A stretch of 64,000 nucleotides of DNA. Origin: a virus. The position numbers and the translations under genes were made by a program. The notes under the pieces are model-generated. The model saw only the letters and a program-made list of their open reading frames with translations. It did no database searches and was not told the DNA's origin. The DNA lies in the IMG/VR virus record IMGVR_UViG_3300027974_000031, positions 1 through 64,000 of that record; one strand, 5' to 3'. Each line of letters opens with the position of its first letter. Position 1 is the stretch's first letter. Of the stretch, positions 9,874 through 18,531 are shown piece by piece.

Positions 9874-10953
9874 ATGAATAATTATAAACTCTGCCCTCAA
9901 GGAAGAATATTAAAAGAAGATCATATCGAGACTATCATTACTTTATATAATGAAGGATTATCATTACCTAAAATAGCCAAGAGATTAAACATGAAAAGAT
10001 TTCAACCTATTGCTCAATTTTTAGATTTTAATGGCATTCGAACTATAGATAATAGAAATACTTATTTTGATAATAGACGTATAAGTGATAAACTTGACAA
10101 ATCTCTTATCTTGAAATTAATAAATGAAAAAAAGACCAGAAAAGAAATGGCTGTTATATGTGACACAACAGAATCTAATATTAAAAGATTCTTAAAAAGA
10201 AATAACATACGAATCGTAAAATTTGAAACAATTAATTATCGAAATGATTTAATACAACATAAAGAGGACATAATAAATTTCTATGAGAAATGTAAGCGTT
10301 TACAGAAAGTTTCAAAAAAATACCAGTGTACTCCAAATGCGCTTAGAGATTTTTTTCGAAGTATAAATTATAACTACAAAACCAATAATAATATAGATTT
10401 GACAAATCATTTAAAAGATATTAAAAATTTTTATTATAACGAAGATAAAAATTTATTAGAAATAGGACATATCTATAATTGCTCGTCTGTTAAAATTAAA
10501 TATTTTTTACTATCTAATAATTGTGTACTAAAAGATAAAAAAGATGTTTTAAAAAAGTTACGTATGTCAGAAAGTTTTCAAAGAAAATGCTTATCAGGAT
10601 TAGGTAAAAATAAAGAATATATCTTACCATCGGGAACCATAATAAAATTAAGAGGATATGAACCGAATTTTTTAAATTTTATTTTTAATAATAATCTATT
10701 AAAAGAAGATGATGTTATTTTTTATCCACAGAGAATTCTTTATGAATATAATAACAAAGAACATTATTATTATCCTGATTTCTTCATACCTAAATATAAT
10801 TTAATAGTTGAAACAAAATCTTCTTGGATAATGAAAAAACAAGGAATTGAGAAAACTCTTCAAAAAGAAAAATATACTATGAACCAAGGATTTCAATTTT
10901 TACTAATAATAGATAATAACTTTGAAAAAATAAAAGATATACTATCTAAATAA
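9874..10953 (+). CDS. HTH-repeat protein with PD-(D/E)xK nuclease end (homing endonuclease-like)
   Basis: A 359-residue Lys-rich protein. Three or four short helix-turn-helix units fill residues 15-230 (LPKIAKRLNMKR, RKEMAVICDTTESNIKRFL, LLEIGHIYNCSSVKIKYFL). The C-terminus carries a nuclease signature: YYPDFFIPKYNLIVETKSSW, with PD, an E-T-K spaced 9 residues later, and a following helix. This layout is that of free-standing phage nucleases that insert between genes, and it lies exactly between the structural block and the tagged genes. TGTAAGTA lies 6 nt before the ATG. Activity is inferred. Confidence 0.65.
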   Translation: MNNYKLCPQGRILKEDHIETIITLYNEGLSLPKIAKRLNMKRFQPIAQFLDFNGIRTIDNRNTYFDNRRISDKLDKSLILKLINEKKTRKEMAVICDTTESNIKRFLKRNNIRIVKFETINYRNDLIQHKEDIINFYEKCKRLQKVSKKYQCTPNALRDFFRSINYNYKTNNNIDLTNHLKDIKNFYYNEDKNLLEIGHIYNCSSVKIKYFLLSNNCVLKDKKDVLKKLRMSESFQRKCLSGLGKNKEYILPSGTIIKLRGYEPNFLNFIFNNNLLKEDDVIFYPQRILYEYNNKEHYYYPDFFIPKYNLIVETKSSWIMKKQGIEKTLQKEKYTMNQGFQFLLIIDNNFEKIKDILSK

Positions 10954-10961
10954 ATAAATTT

Positions 10962-11390
10962 ATGACTAAAAACTTTGATTTATTTGTAGAAAAATTAATA
11001 AATTCTTTCGAAGAATTACCTAGTACACGTCCGTATGGTTTCTGGATTAGTCCAAAAGGAAAAATATATAGTGTTATTACAATGGATCATGTAGGAGAAG
11101 GAAAAAATATAGTAAATTATTTTGAGCCAGAATTAAAAGAAGAATTTGAAAAATATCCTTATATATCAGAATTTTTAATAAAACAGGGAGTTCATGTATC
11201 AGATTTTTTAATAAAAAAAGGATTTTTAAGAACTGTTTTTATGGAAGATGAGATGCTTATAGATAACTATTACTATGATGTTGAGAAAAAAAAGAATATT
11301 AAACAGCCGCCTACCAATAAAGCTAAAAAAACTGCACAAGACATAGCTATATTCTATAACACAAAACCTGTTTTTACACAGATGGATTAA
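10962..11390 (+). CDS. tagged hypothetical protein
   Basis: A 142-residue protein beginning MTKNFDLFVEKLINSFEE, the first copy in the window of the shared N-terminal tag. The rest (YGFWISPKGKIYSVITMDHVGEG) shows no known family; it ends Lys-rich. It starts 8 nt after the nuclease-like gene, with an overlapping TAAATAAA box. Head packaging is inferred from the tag; this copy lacks a clean [LI]-x-E site, so processing is doubtful. Confidence 0.6.
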   Translation: MTKNFDLFVEKLINSFEELPSTRPYGFWISPKGKIYSVITMDHVGEGKNIVNYFEPELKEEFEKYPYISEFLIKQGVHVSDFLIKKGFLRTVFMEDEMLIDNYYYDVEKKKNIKQPPTNKAKKTAQDIAIFYNTKPVFTQMD

Positions 11391-11429
11391 TATTAAAATA
11401 TTAATGTTAAAATATTGATAAATAAATAT

Positions 11430-11735
11430 ATGACTGAAAAATTTGATACTTTTGTAGAAAGCTTGCTTTTAGAACGTTATAAACGTTGCAAAGCATCAAC
11501 TCTTCCTGAACTTTCAGACAATCCTCGATATATTTTTTCTAAATGTGCTCCAAACCCATATACTTCTGGATTTAAAAGAATTTATTACTTAAGAAGAGGT
11601 GAACCACTTTCACTTAAAAAGTGTAAAACAAATCCTCGCGTAGGAACAGCTCGTTATGAAGAATGTCGTTTGGCTAAACTTGCATACATGAAAAGAATGG
11701 AAAGAAATAAAGCAATAGCTGAGAAACCAGATTAA
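11430..11735 (+). CDS. tagged small basic protein
   Basis: I place the start at 11430 (MTEKFDTFVESLLLE) because that matches the paralogous tags and lies 5 nt after GATAAATA; an in-frame ATG at 11415 is upstream of the box. The tag ends with LLE, a good prohead-protease-like site. The 85-residue body is basic with four cysteines (KRCKAS, SKCAPN, LKKCKT, YEECRL), possibly a zinc-binding or nucleic-acid-binding module. No family recognised. Confidence 0.6.
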   Translation: MTEKFDTFVESLLLERYKRCKASTLPELSDNPRYIFSKCAPNPYTSGFKRIYYLRRGEPLSLKKCKTNPRVGTARYEECRLAKLAYMKRMERNKAIAEKPD

Positions 11736-11739
11736 GTTT

Positions 11740-12930
11740 ATGACAAGAAACTTTGACCAATTTTGTTCTAAATTTTTATTTGAATCTTCACGAAACAGTT
11801 GGAATCCTGAGCGATTTATGCGTGTTGTTCCGAGAGATTTATTTAATGAAGCAAAAATACTCTCAATGGTTAGTAAATTTGCCAAAGACGTTAATCAGGG
11901 TAAAATGCCAGGAGGATTTATCGGTAAACTTAATAAAAAATGGACCGTAGCATTATCGGAAGGTGGAGCACTTTATATTTCGGGATTTAATTTAACATAT
12001 AAAGGTCAAAAAGCAGATTTAACAATGAATTACAATGCTGGAAAAGAACATCGTTTTCCGTTACAAATAACTGTAGAAAATATGGATTTGTATAGTGCCA
12101 GTATTTATGACGAAAATGGAGAACTTGAGTCTGATATGAAACAATTTGAAGAAGCACCTGGTCCCGGTAAAATTGATATACCAGATTGGTCATCAACTAT
12201 TGAAGAATTGAAAAGACTCGGTAAAATTGGTTTAAATGACAATTCAGGTCTTATGCCAAAAGATGACTCAAGAGGCTTTGCAGATAGTTTCAGTAATGGT
12301 AAAATTAACAATATAAAGGTAAACAAGAATATCACTGAAAACTTTGATCAGTTTTGTTCTAGATTTTTATATGAATCTGTTAGTGATGACGAATATCTAA
12401 TGGCTGTTGATGCTGACGATATGGAAACGGCGCAAAAGATGGTGGATGAGGCGGCGCAGCGGGCAGGATATAGTGCAGAAGGATTCCACGGAACGCACAG
12501 AGATTTCACGGTATTTAATCGGCGGTTTGCATTAAAGGATCGCATCGGATTGAAACTAGATACCGTTGGCTCATGGTTCACAGATTCTTCCAATGTCGCC
12601 AAGCTTCTCTATGGGCCAAAGGTGATGCGCAGCTATCTGTCCTTGCGGAAGCCGCTTGTGTTTGACGGCATTGGAGGATTGCAGAACCTCAGGGATGAGG
12701 TGAGTGAAGCGCATGGTGATGTCGAAACATTCAGGGAATGGGCCAAGTCTAAGGGCTATGATGGCGTGGAGATTTCCGGCGACTTCGTTGATGGTGAACT
12801 TCAAACGATCAGGATTGTTTTCGACCCCAATCAAATCAAATCCGCCGATCCCGTCACCCGCGACGATCATGGCAATATCATTCCACTTTCACAAAGATTT
12901 GATTCTTCAAAAGACGATATTAGATATTAA
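11740..12930 (+). CDS. double-tagged fusion protein with C-terminal ADP-ribosyltransferase
   Basis: 396 residues. Residues 1-16 are a tag (MTRNFDQFCSKFLFES). Residues 17-195 are an unrecognised domain. Residues 199-215 are a second internal tag (ITENFDQFCSRFLYES) whose ATG position is ATC. Residues 235-396 form a polyvalent-protein type ADP-ribosyltransferase: GYSAEGFHGT, GSWFTDSSNVAKLLYG, KGYDGVEI, then NQIKSADP and IIPLSQRF...DIRY. DNA for the transferase (about 12420-12890) is far more GC-rich than its surroundings and returns to AT-rich for the last codons, a sign of recent acquisition. The gene looks like two tagged genes fused after loss of the second start codon. Confidence 0.75.
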   Translation: MTRNFDQFCSKFLFESSRNSWNPERFMRVVPRDLFNEAKILSMVSKFAKDVNQGKMPGGFIGKLNKKWTVALSEGGALYISGFNLTYKGQKADLTMNYNAGKEHRFPLQITVENMDLYSASIYDENGELESDMKQFEEAPGPGKIDIPDWSSTIEELKRLGKIGLNDNSGLMPKDDSRGFADSFSNGKINNIKVNKNITENFDQFCSRFLYESVSDDEYLMAVDADDMETAQKMVDEAAQRAGYSAEGFHGTHRDFTVFNRRFALKDRIGLKLDTVGSWFTDSSNVAKLLYGPKVMRSYLSLRKPLVFDGIGGLQNLRDEVSEAHGDVETFREWAKSKGYDGVEISGDFVDGELQTIRIVFDPNQIKSADPVTRDDHGNIIPLSQRFDSSKDDIRY

Positions 12931-12944
12931 AAATAAATACCTTT

Positions 12945-13409
12945 ATGACAAGAAACTTTGACCAATTTTGTAATTATATTCTAGAAAATAATATATCATT
13001 ACTGAAATTGGCTGAAAAAGATCAAGCGGGTAGAAATAAACTAGCACAATATTATAATAATCCAAAACTATCACAATTAACTTGGCAACAAAAATTAGAA
13101 CTTTTTAAAAAAGATAATAATATTCCATTAGAACAGGACGAAATATTTCCAAGTTTAACAAAATATGTTAAAAAAATAGTTAATAAACTAGATTTTGAAA
13201 ATTTAACCGACACAGATTGGAAGAATTTATTTCTTTTAGTGCAACACGCCGATGATGATATAAATTTTCAAAAACAAATGCTTCCGCAATTTTATAAAAA
13301 GTATGGTGAAAAGGGATACAAAACACCATATAAATATCTATATGATCGAATATCTTGCAACGAAAACGGAACACAGAAATATAATACACAAGATCTATGT
13401 GGACAATAA
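12945..13409 (+). CDS. tagged DUF6624-like protein
   Basis: A 154-residue protein: tag MTRNFDQFCNYILEN, then a domain with the marks of DUF6624: LAEKDQAGRNKL, DWKNLFLLVQHADDDINFQ, YLYDRISCNENGTQKYNTQ. The QHAD and DRv...G.Q.YGTQ motifs are characteristic; the family's biochemical role is unknown to me. It follows AAATAAATA by 5 nt. It is bracketed by direct repeats that include the neighbouring C-terminus, promoter and tag. Confidence 0.7.
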   Translation: MTRNFDQFCNYILENNISLLKLAEKDQAGRNKLAQYYNNPKLSQLTWQQKLELFKKDNNIPLEQDEIFPSLTKYVKKIVNKLDFENLTDTDWKNLFLLVQHADDDINFQKQMLPQFYKKYGEKGYKTPYKYLYDRISCNENGTQKYNTQDLCGQ

Positions 13410-13440
13410 ACCTCGCTCATCATCAACCCCCCAACAATAG

Positions 13441-13500
13441 CGGAAATATCATTCCACTTTCAAGTAGATTTGATTCTTCAAAAGACGATATTAGATATTA
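13441..13500 (+). pseudogene. remnant of an ADP-ribosyltransferase C-terminus
   Basis: The frame reads SGNIIPLSSRFD, SSKDDIRY, stop, nearly identical to the last 20 residues of the transferase ending at 12930, but there is no gene in front of it. GC-rich sequence (CATCATCAACCCCCCAAC) precedes it, like the foreign block in the intact gene. It is the tail of a lost second copy, replaced by the DUF6624-like gene. Confidence 0.8.
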
Positions 13501-13515
13501 AAGATAAATAACTTT

Positions 13516-13926
13516 ATGACTGAAAATTTTGATCAATTTTGTAATTATGTTTTAGAAGCTTGTTGGAAAGGCTATAAAAAAGTTGGAATGAAAAAGAAAG
13601 GAAAAAAACAAGTTCCTAATTGTGTTCCAGAAGAAACTGTTGAAGAAAAATCAACACCTGCATGGCAAAGAAAAGAAGGTAAAAATCCTTCTGGTGGTTT
13701 GAATAAAAAAGGTGTAGCTTCTTATAGAAAGGCAAATCCGGGTTCTAAACTTAAAACAGCAGTTACTACAAAACCTTCTAAACTTAAAAAAGGAAGCAAA
13801 GCTGCAAAACGCAGAAAGTCATTTTGCAGTCGTATGAAAGGTTTAAAAAAGAAACTCACATCAGCTAAGACTGCCCGTGATCCAGATAGCAGAGTAAATA
13901 AAAGTTTACGTAAGTGGAATTGTTAG
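13516..13926 (+). CDS. tagged, very basic DNA-binding-like protein
   Basis: A 136-residue protein: tag MTENFDQFCNYVLEAC, then a Lys/Arg-rich body with conserved-looking segments WQRKEGKNPSGGLNKKGVAS, RRKSFCSRMKGLKKKL and ARDPDSRVNKSLRKWNC. This C-terminal pattern occurs in many T4-type phages; I believe it is DUF6321 but cannot confirm. Composition suggests binding to packaged DNA, as for an internal head protein. GATAAATA lies 5 nt before the ATG. It converges on the PAS gene, overlapping by 4 bp. Confidence 0.7.
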   Translation: MTENFDQFCNYVLEACWKGYKKVGMKKKGKKQVPNCVPEETVEEKSTPAWQRKEGKNPSGGLNKKGVASYRKANPGSKLKTAVTTKPSKLKKGSKAAKRRKSFCSRMKGLKKKLTSAKTARDPDSRVNKSLRKWNC

Positions 13927-14570
13927 TTCGTAACTTCTACAACACTTCCATAATATCCTAAAATAGGATTTTCCATTGAGGAGTCAATGGATTTATGTGG
14001 AAATATTGTACATTTTACATGTTTAACATTATTAGTGACTTGGTTTTTCATATTAAATTCCGATTCAAAAGGAATATTACTCTGAATAGAATGTCTCCAT
14101 AAACTCCATACGTGCTCGCGGTCATCTTCGCTTATACAAATAAACCAACCGTTCATTTTTAACTGTTCAAGATCAAGTCCAGTGAAATTTATAAATGCTT
14201 TATTAGCCCATACTAAATTTCCAGATTTATCAAATTCTACCATACATGCTGTTAAGAAGTTTGATGCCATAAGTTTGCTACGTAATTCTGCTAAACGTGT
14301 ATTATCGTCAATACGAAGAATGCGATCCATAATAGACTTGCCACTATTTTTAGAAAATTCTTTACTAAGAGATTGAATTACAGGAAGAATTTCTTCGTGT
14401 ATAATTTTGTTATTAAACATTGTACTGTCTTCTATATTATCAATCTTTTTATAGATTTTCGTTATGGGTGATATAATCATTCTCCAACCACCATAAAGAA
14501 AACCTCCAATACCAATTAAGTAAGATGCAAATTCTAAAATTTTATTAATACCCTCTAATTCAAATGACAT
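13923..14570 (-). CDS. membrane-anchored PAS-domain protein
   Basis: About 215 residues when started at 14570, where AATAAATA precedes the ATG by 5 nt; a longer frame to 14627 overlaps the next gene. Residues 10-30 are a probable transmembrane segment (FASYLIGIGGFLYGGWRMII), followed by a helical linker. A PAS fold follows: NLVWANKAFINFTGLDLEQL, GWFICISEDDREHVWSLW, and FESEFNMKN. No kinase or output domain follows. A sensory or protein-interaction role at the membrane is possible. It is odd to find it in a late structural block. Confidence 0.7.
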   Translation of the reverse strand: MSFELEGINKILEFASYLIGIGGFLYGGWRMIISPITKIYKKIDNIEDSTMFNNKIIHEEILPVIQSLSKEFSKNSGKSIMDRILRIDDNTRLAELRSKLMASNFLTACMVEFDKSGNLVWANKAFINFTGLDLEQLKMNGWFICISEDDREHVWSLWRHSIQSNIPFESEFNMKNQVTNNVKHVKCTIFPHKSIDSSMENPILGYYGSVVEVTN

Positions 14571-14592
14571 AATACTATTTATTATAGCTTTA

Positions 14593-17500
14593 TTATATCC
14601 CTGAAAATGGATCAAATAATGATACACTAATATTAACGTAAGATGAGATTAATGAACTAAGTGCAGTACTTATATTCTCGACTTTATTATTTTGATATTT
14701 AATAAAAACAGTATTATAAGAACTTGGAACAGATGAGTATGTTAAACCTTTGTCATTAACAACAAAATAGTTGTTTCCATAAACATCAGTTTTCCAATTC
14801 CAAATATCACCAGTTAAAGAAAGTTGAGAAGAGTACCAGTCATTTGAACAGTTTATATTATACTGATTACGATAATTTTTAAATATAACACTACTGTCCC
14901 ATTCTCCTGTTTGATAGTTCCATGGACTAAATTTTAAAGGAATTTGGTAAAGACCATAATAGTCTTTTCCGAATTTTTCATTTTCATTTATGTATGGAAT
15001 AAAAGTTTGTTTGCCTTCTGATAAAATCTTTCCTTGATTTTTACCTAAAGAAAAATCTGTAATATATTCAGAATTACTAATCTTTTTACCATAAGGCGGA
15101 TCAAAGTAATTATCTTTTCTATACACATTTATTCCTGAATTACTTGGAACAAATGCAGTTTCATTATCAAAAGTTTCATAACGATTCATTCCAATCCTTT
15201 TAGGAGAATAAAAATTAATTTCATTTACTGTTTTTAAGTTTGTTGTATTTTCTTGAACTACAAAGTTGGAACCATTTTGATTTAATAAATTTCTCCATGG
15301 TGTTTCAGGAGTTACATAAGAACCAGTAACAATTGGAACAATCATAGATTTCTCACCATTGGTAATATCATGTAAAGTTACATTTGCAGTAAAATTATTT
15401 TTAGCATAGTAGTTTATAAAGGCTGGAATACCACTTAGTTCTGTGTTAAAAACTATTGTAGAATCTAATGAGGTTGCTGTTAATCCAGTTTTTGTAGGAC
15501 TGCAAAAATGTTCACAACCACATTTTCTTAAAGAATCACAATCTGAAAAACATCTTGTTTGTTGAATGTAACAATTTGTTATTTCACTGTTAAGATAAGT
15601 TAAAACATCACTTTCAACACAACTGTCAAAAATTATTTCGTTCCATTTACGAACAGGAGATGAAACAGAAAAAGTAAACGTATCTTCCCAAATGAAACAT
15701 TGTGTTTGACAATTTCCGAATTTATATTCTATTACATCTTTATCAGATAATAATATTCTTGAAGCTTCTGGTTGTGTGATTTGAAGATAATCGTAAATTA
15801 TCTTAAATTCATTACCGTCTACAGATGTTTTTCTTGAAGATGATTCTGAGTCAAAATTCGCAATTCCCCAATAATTTTTTGTTGTGTTTATTGGTATTTT
15901 TATTAAGAAATTCACAGAGGGAACTGCATTAGAAAATTGAATAAAAGAAATGTTCGGATCATCACCAATGATTGATACATAATTTCCGCTTGTAGAAGTT
16001 ACTTCTACTCCATTGTATAAAAATCTTCTTTTACTTTCAGAAACAGTTTCTTTATGAGTGTATGTTAAAAAGTCACCAAAAAAGAGAGTCATATCAGAAA
16101 CGACTCCATCATCAATCCAAACACCATTTTCGTCTTTAACTGCTTTATACCACTGAGGAATATAAGATTGTTTTACACAATCTTCAATTGCTATGGTTCC
16201 GTTATTATATTTTTGATTTATGATAAAAAAAGGAGAATCGTAATCACAACTATTGACATCAGAACGATAATAAAAATATGATTTTCCTTTTTCTAAAATG
16301 AAATCTTCTCCTGTTTGTGCTTTCCAAACACCACTGCTCCAACCAATATCCTTTTCAACTAAATTGGATGGAAAGAATTTAGCAGAATCTTTGCTTGAAA
16401 TGTAATTTTTACCATCAGAACCAAGCCAATTTTTAGGGTTAAAAATTGACGGGTATCCAGTTTCTTTAACAATAAAGTCTGGAATAGTGTTATAATAGTT
16501 TAATAATGTTTTATCATGTCCAAAAGGAGAATATTGAATTGCTTGGCAAGAACATTTTTTCCATTTCTCAAAAACATCACGATTTTGTTCATTTAAGAAA
16601 TTAGTATCAACTATAGAAACAGAAAAATTTTCTCGTTTATAAGGACATGTGTCATCATGTTGAAATCCTGTAAATCCACGAACATTATTAATGTTTATAT
16701 CATCACCAGTCCATGTGAAACGCGATAATTTTCCACCATCACATTTGAATGATAAGCCTACTTGAGTACCACCGCTTAAAAATTCCCAATCTGTATAATA
16801 TACAGTTTGATCTGGTCTGCAACCACAAATATCAGTTTCAAATCGTGAGTAATACTTTAAAGGAACTGCTTTTAACCATGCACCTTCAACTTCATCGTTA
16901 CAAATATTTGTGTTACGAACAATAAAGTCTGATTCTTTAACTGTAGTGCCTGCTACTGCTCCACAGAATGCGTCAGAAACGCTTATAGATGATAAAGGTA
17001 TAGAATCACCTTGCTGATATAAGAAGAACAGTTCTGATGCATCGCTGTAGCGTTGAAGTGGATAATATATTTTGTTCTCACCAACTGTAATTGGAATTTG
17101 AGTTTGACGAAAATCGTATAACCAAGCAACTTGTAAATCTCCACTATAAATTTGTTTATTATTTGATTCAGCACTAACGTAAACTTTATCAGCATTAGAA
17201 AATTTGTTGCTTGCAAAACCGCTTTTTCCGAGATTTGTCTCTTGAAGATAAATTGGTTGAATTGTTGATATAGAAGAAAATGAACTCCAATAAGTTTTAC
17301 TAATGTTACTTTCAGTTTCTGTAAAGTCTTCTTCGGAAGGGAAAAATTTTTTATCAGATGGTATAGTGTCATTTAGTCCTGGACCACTCCATTCACCACC
17401 AAATGCTGATGTTCCAAAAAAAGGATATGGGAATTTGAATGTTTTACCATCAATTATTGTAGCAGACATACTACCTGATACAGTTACAAATGTGGTATCT

Positions 17501-18519
17501 TGTAACCATGCACCTTTTGTTTCTAAATTTCCTACATTTACAAAAATAAGATCAGAAACATCCATTGAACTACCACCAACAGCACCAGTCCAATCAACAT
17601 CTTCAATAGCAACATCTTTATAAATTCCTTCTGGAATATCAAAAACAGTTCTTCCGCTAAACCAGTAGAAAAAGTTATTTCCTTCTGCTAATGGAATGGT
17701 TAAATCTTTATAATCCTCTACATAATAACCACCAGAAAGATAAGATACATTAGTTGATAAATATATATCATATGCTTGTTGTAAAAGACTATCTACTGTT
17801 TCATTAGAAGGATCACATAGATAATTATTTTCTAAAGGATCAGCTTTTGCAGATGTTGATGTTGTGAACAAACTAAAACAAAGATCATTAAATGTACATG
17901 TGAATGGATTAATACTATTGGTTTCAATAAAATAATCTTTTGTATCATATAGTTCTTCAATCTCAATAGAGAAATCATTTTTAATTGATGATAACTCTGG
18001 CGATTGACTTATAAGAGGATTTTCATTAACAAAATTAGTTCTTTGATTTTTAGAAAACTTAGAAACAAGATTAGAATAAAGAATTTTCTCTAAACCATCA
18101 TATGAGCCGACGAGATTATATTCTAATTTTTTGTCTTTTAATTCTTGACGCTTTTTATTATAAAAAAGTGCAATGTCTTTAAGTTTTCTTGCATATGCGG
18201 GAATAGCAATACTTAAATCTGTACTAGATGTTACATCAATATTTTTATATCTCTCAAATTCCTCATCATTCTCGAATATAATTGAGAGTTTTTTAATTAA
18301 ATCAATATAATCATTTTTCAATTTGTTCGCTTTTACTTCATTAACTTTTTCTGTATTTTTATAAAAAGTTTGAAGATAATTTCGGTATTGAATTTCTGCC
18401 TCTGAAAACGCAATTCCTACATGACGAGAGTTCCATTCTATGAATGACATTGGAACACTCTGATTTTCAGGAGAAATATTGCGAGGTTCAGATATATTAT
18501 TTAAAATGATTGAAGGCAT
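14593..18519 (-). CDS. very large virion protein, probably baseplate or tail
   Basis: 1308 residues. The N-terminal 170 residues are helical (SFIEWNSRHVGIAFSEAEIQ, then a Lys/Glu coiled coil). The remainder is beta-rich, with repeated segments of the form GNNFFYWFSGRTVFD, GENKIYYPLQRY and GKSYFYYRSD, and with clustered cysteines (CDSLRKCGCEHFC near residue 1010). TAAATA lies 5 nt before the ATG. Position beside the gp6-type wedge gene points to a baseplate or tail-sleeve role. I recognise no named family. Confidence 0.6.
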   Translation of the reverse strand: MPSIILNNISEPRNISPENQSVPMSFIEWNSRHVGIAFSEAEIQYRNYLQTFYKNTEKVNEVKANKLKNDYIDLIKKLSIIFENDEEFERYKNIDVTSSTDLSIAIPAYARKLKDIALFYNKKRQELKDKKLEYNLVGSYDGLEKILYSNLVSKFSKNQRTNFVNENPLISQSPELSSIKNDFSIEIEELYDTKDYFIETNSINPFTCTFNDLCFSLFTTSTSAKADPLENNYLCDPSNETVDSLLQQAYDIYLSTNVSYLSGGYYVEDYKDLTIPLAEGNNFFYWFSGRTVFDIPEGIYKDVAIEDVDWTGAVGGSSMDVSDLIFVNVGNLETKGAWLQDTTFVTVSGSMSATIIDGKTFKFPYPFFGTSAFGGEWSGPGLNDTIPSDKKFFPSEEDFTETESNISKTYWSSFSSISTIQPIYLQETNLGKSGFASNKFSNADKVYVSAESNNKQIYSGDLQVAWLYDFRQTQIPITVGENKIYYPLQRYSDASELFFLYQQGDSIPLSSISVSDAFCGAVAGTTVKESDFIVRNTNICNDEVEGAWLKAVPLKYYSRFETDICGCRPDQTVYYTDWEFLSGGTQVGLSFKCDGGKLSRFTWTGDDININNVRGFTGFQHDDTCPYKRENFSVSIVDTNFLNEQNRDVFEKWKKCSCQAIQYSPFGHDKTLLNYYNTIPDFIVKETGYPSIFNPKNWLGSDGKNYISSKDSAKFFPSNLVEKDIGWSSGVWKAQTGEDFILEKGKSYFYYRSDVNSCDYDSPFFIINQKYNNGTIAIEDCVKQSYIPQWYKAVKDENGVWIDDGVVSDMTLFFGDFLTYTHKETVSESKRRFLYNGVEVTSTSGNYVSIIGDDPNISFIQFSNAVPSVNFLIKIPINTTKNYWGIANFDSESSSRKTSVDGNEFKIIYDYLQITQPEASRILLSDKDVIEYKFGNCQTQCFIWEDTFTFSVSSPVRKWNEIIFDSCVESDVLTYLNSEITNCYIQQTRCFSDCDSLRKCGCEHFCSPTKTGLTATSLDSTIVFNTELSGIPAFINYYAKNNFTANVTLHDITNGEKSMIVPIVTGSYVTPETPWRNLLNQNGSNFVVQENTTNLKTVNEINFYSPKRIGMNRYETFDNETAFVPSNSGINVYRKDNYFDPPYGKKISNSEYITDFSLGKNQGKILSEGKQTFIPYINENEKFGKDYYGLYQIPLKFSPWNYQTGEWDSSVIFKNYRNQYNINCSNDWYSSQLSLTGDIWNWKTDVYGNNYFVVNDKGLTYSSVPSSYNTVFIKYQNNKVENISTALSSLISSYVNISVSLFDPFSGI

Positions 18520-18531
18520 TTTAATATTTAC

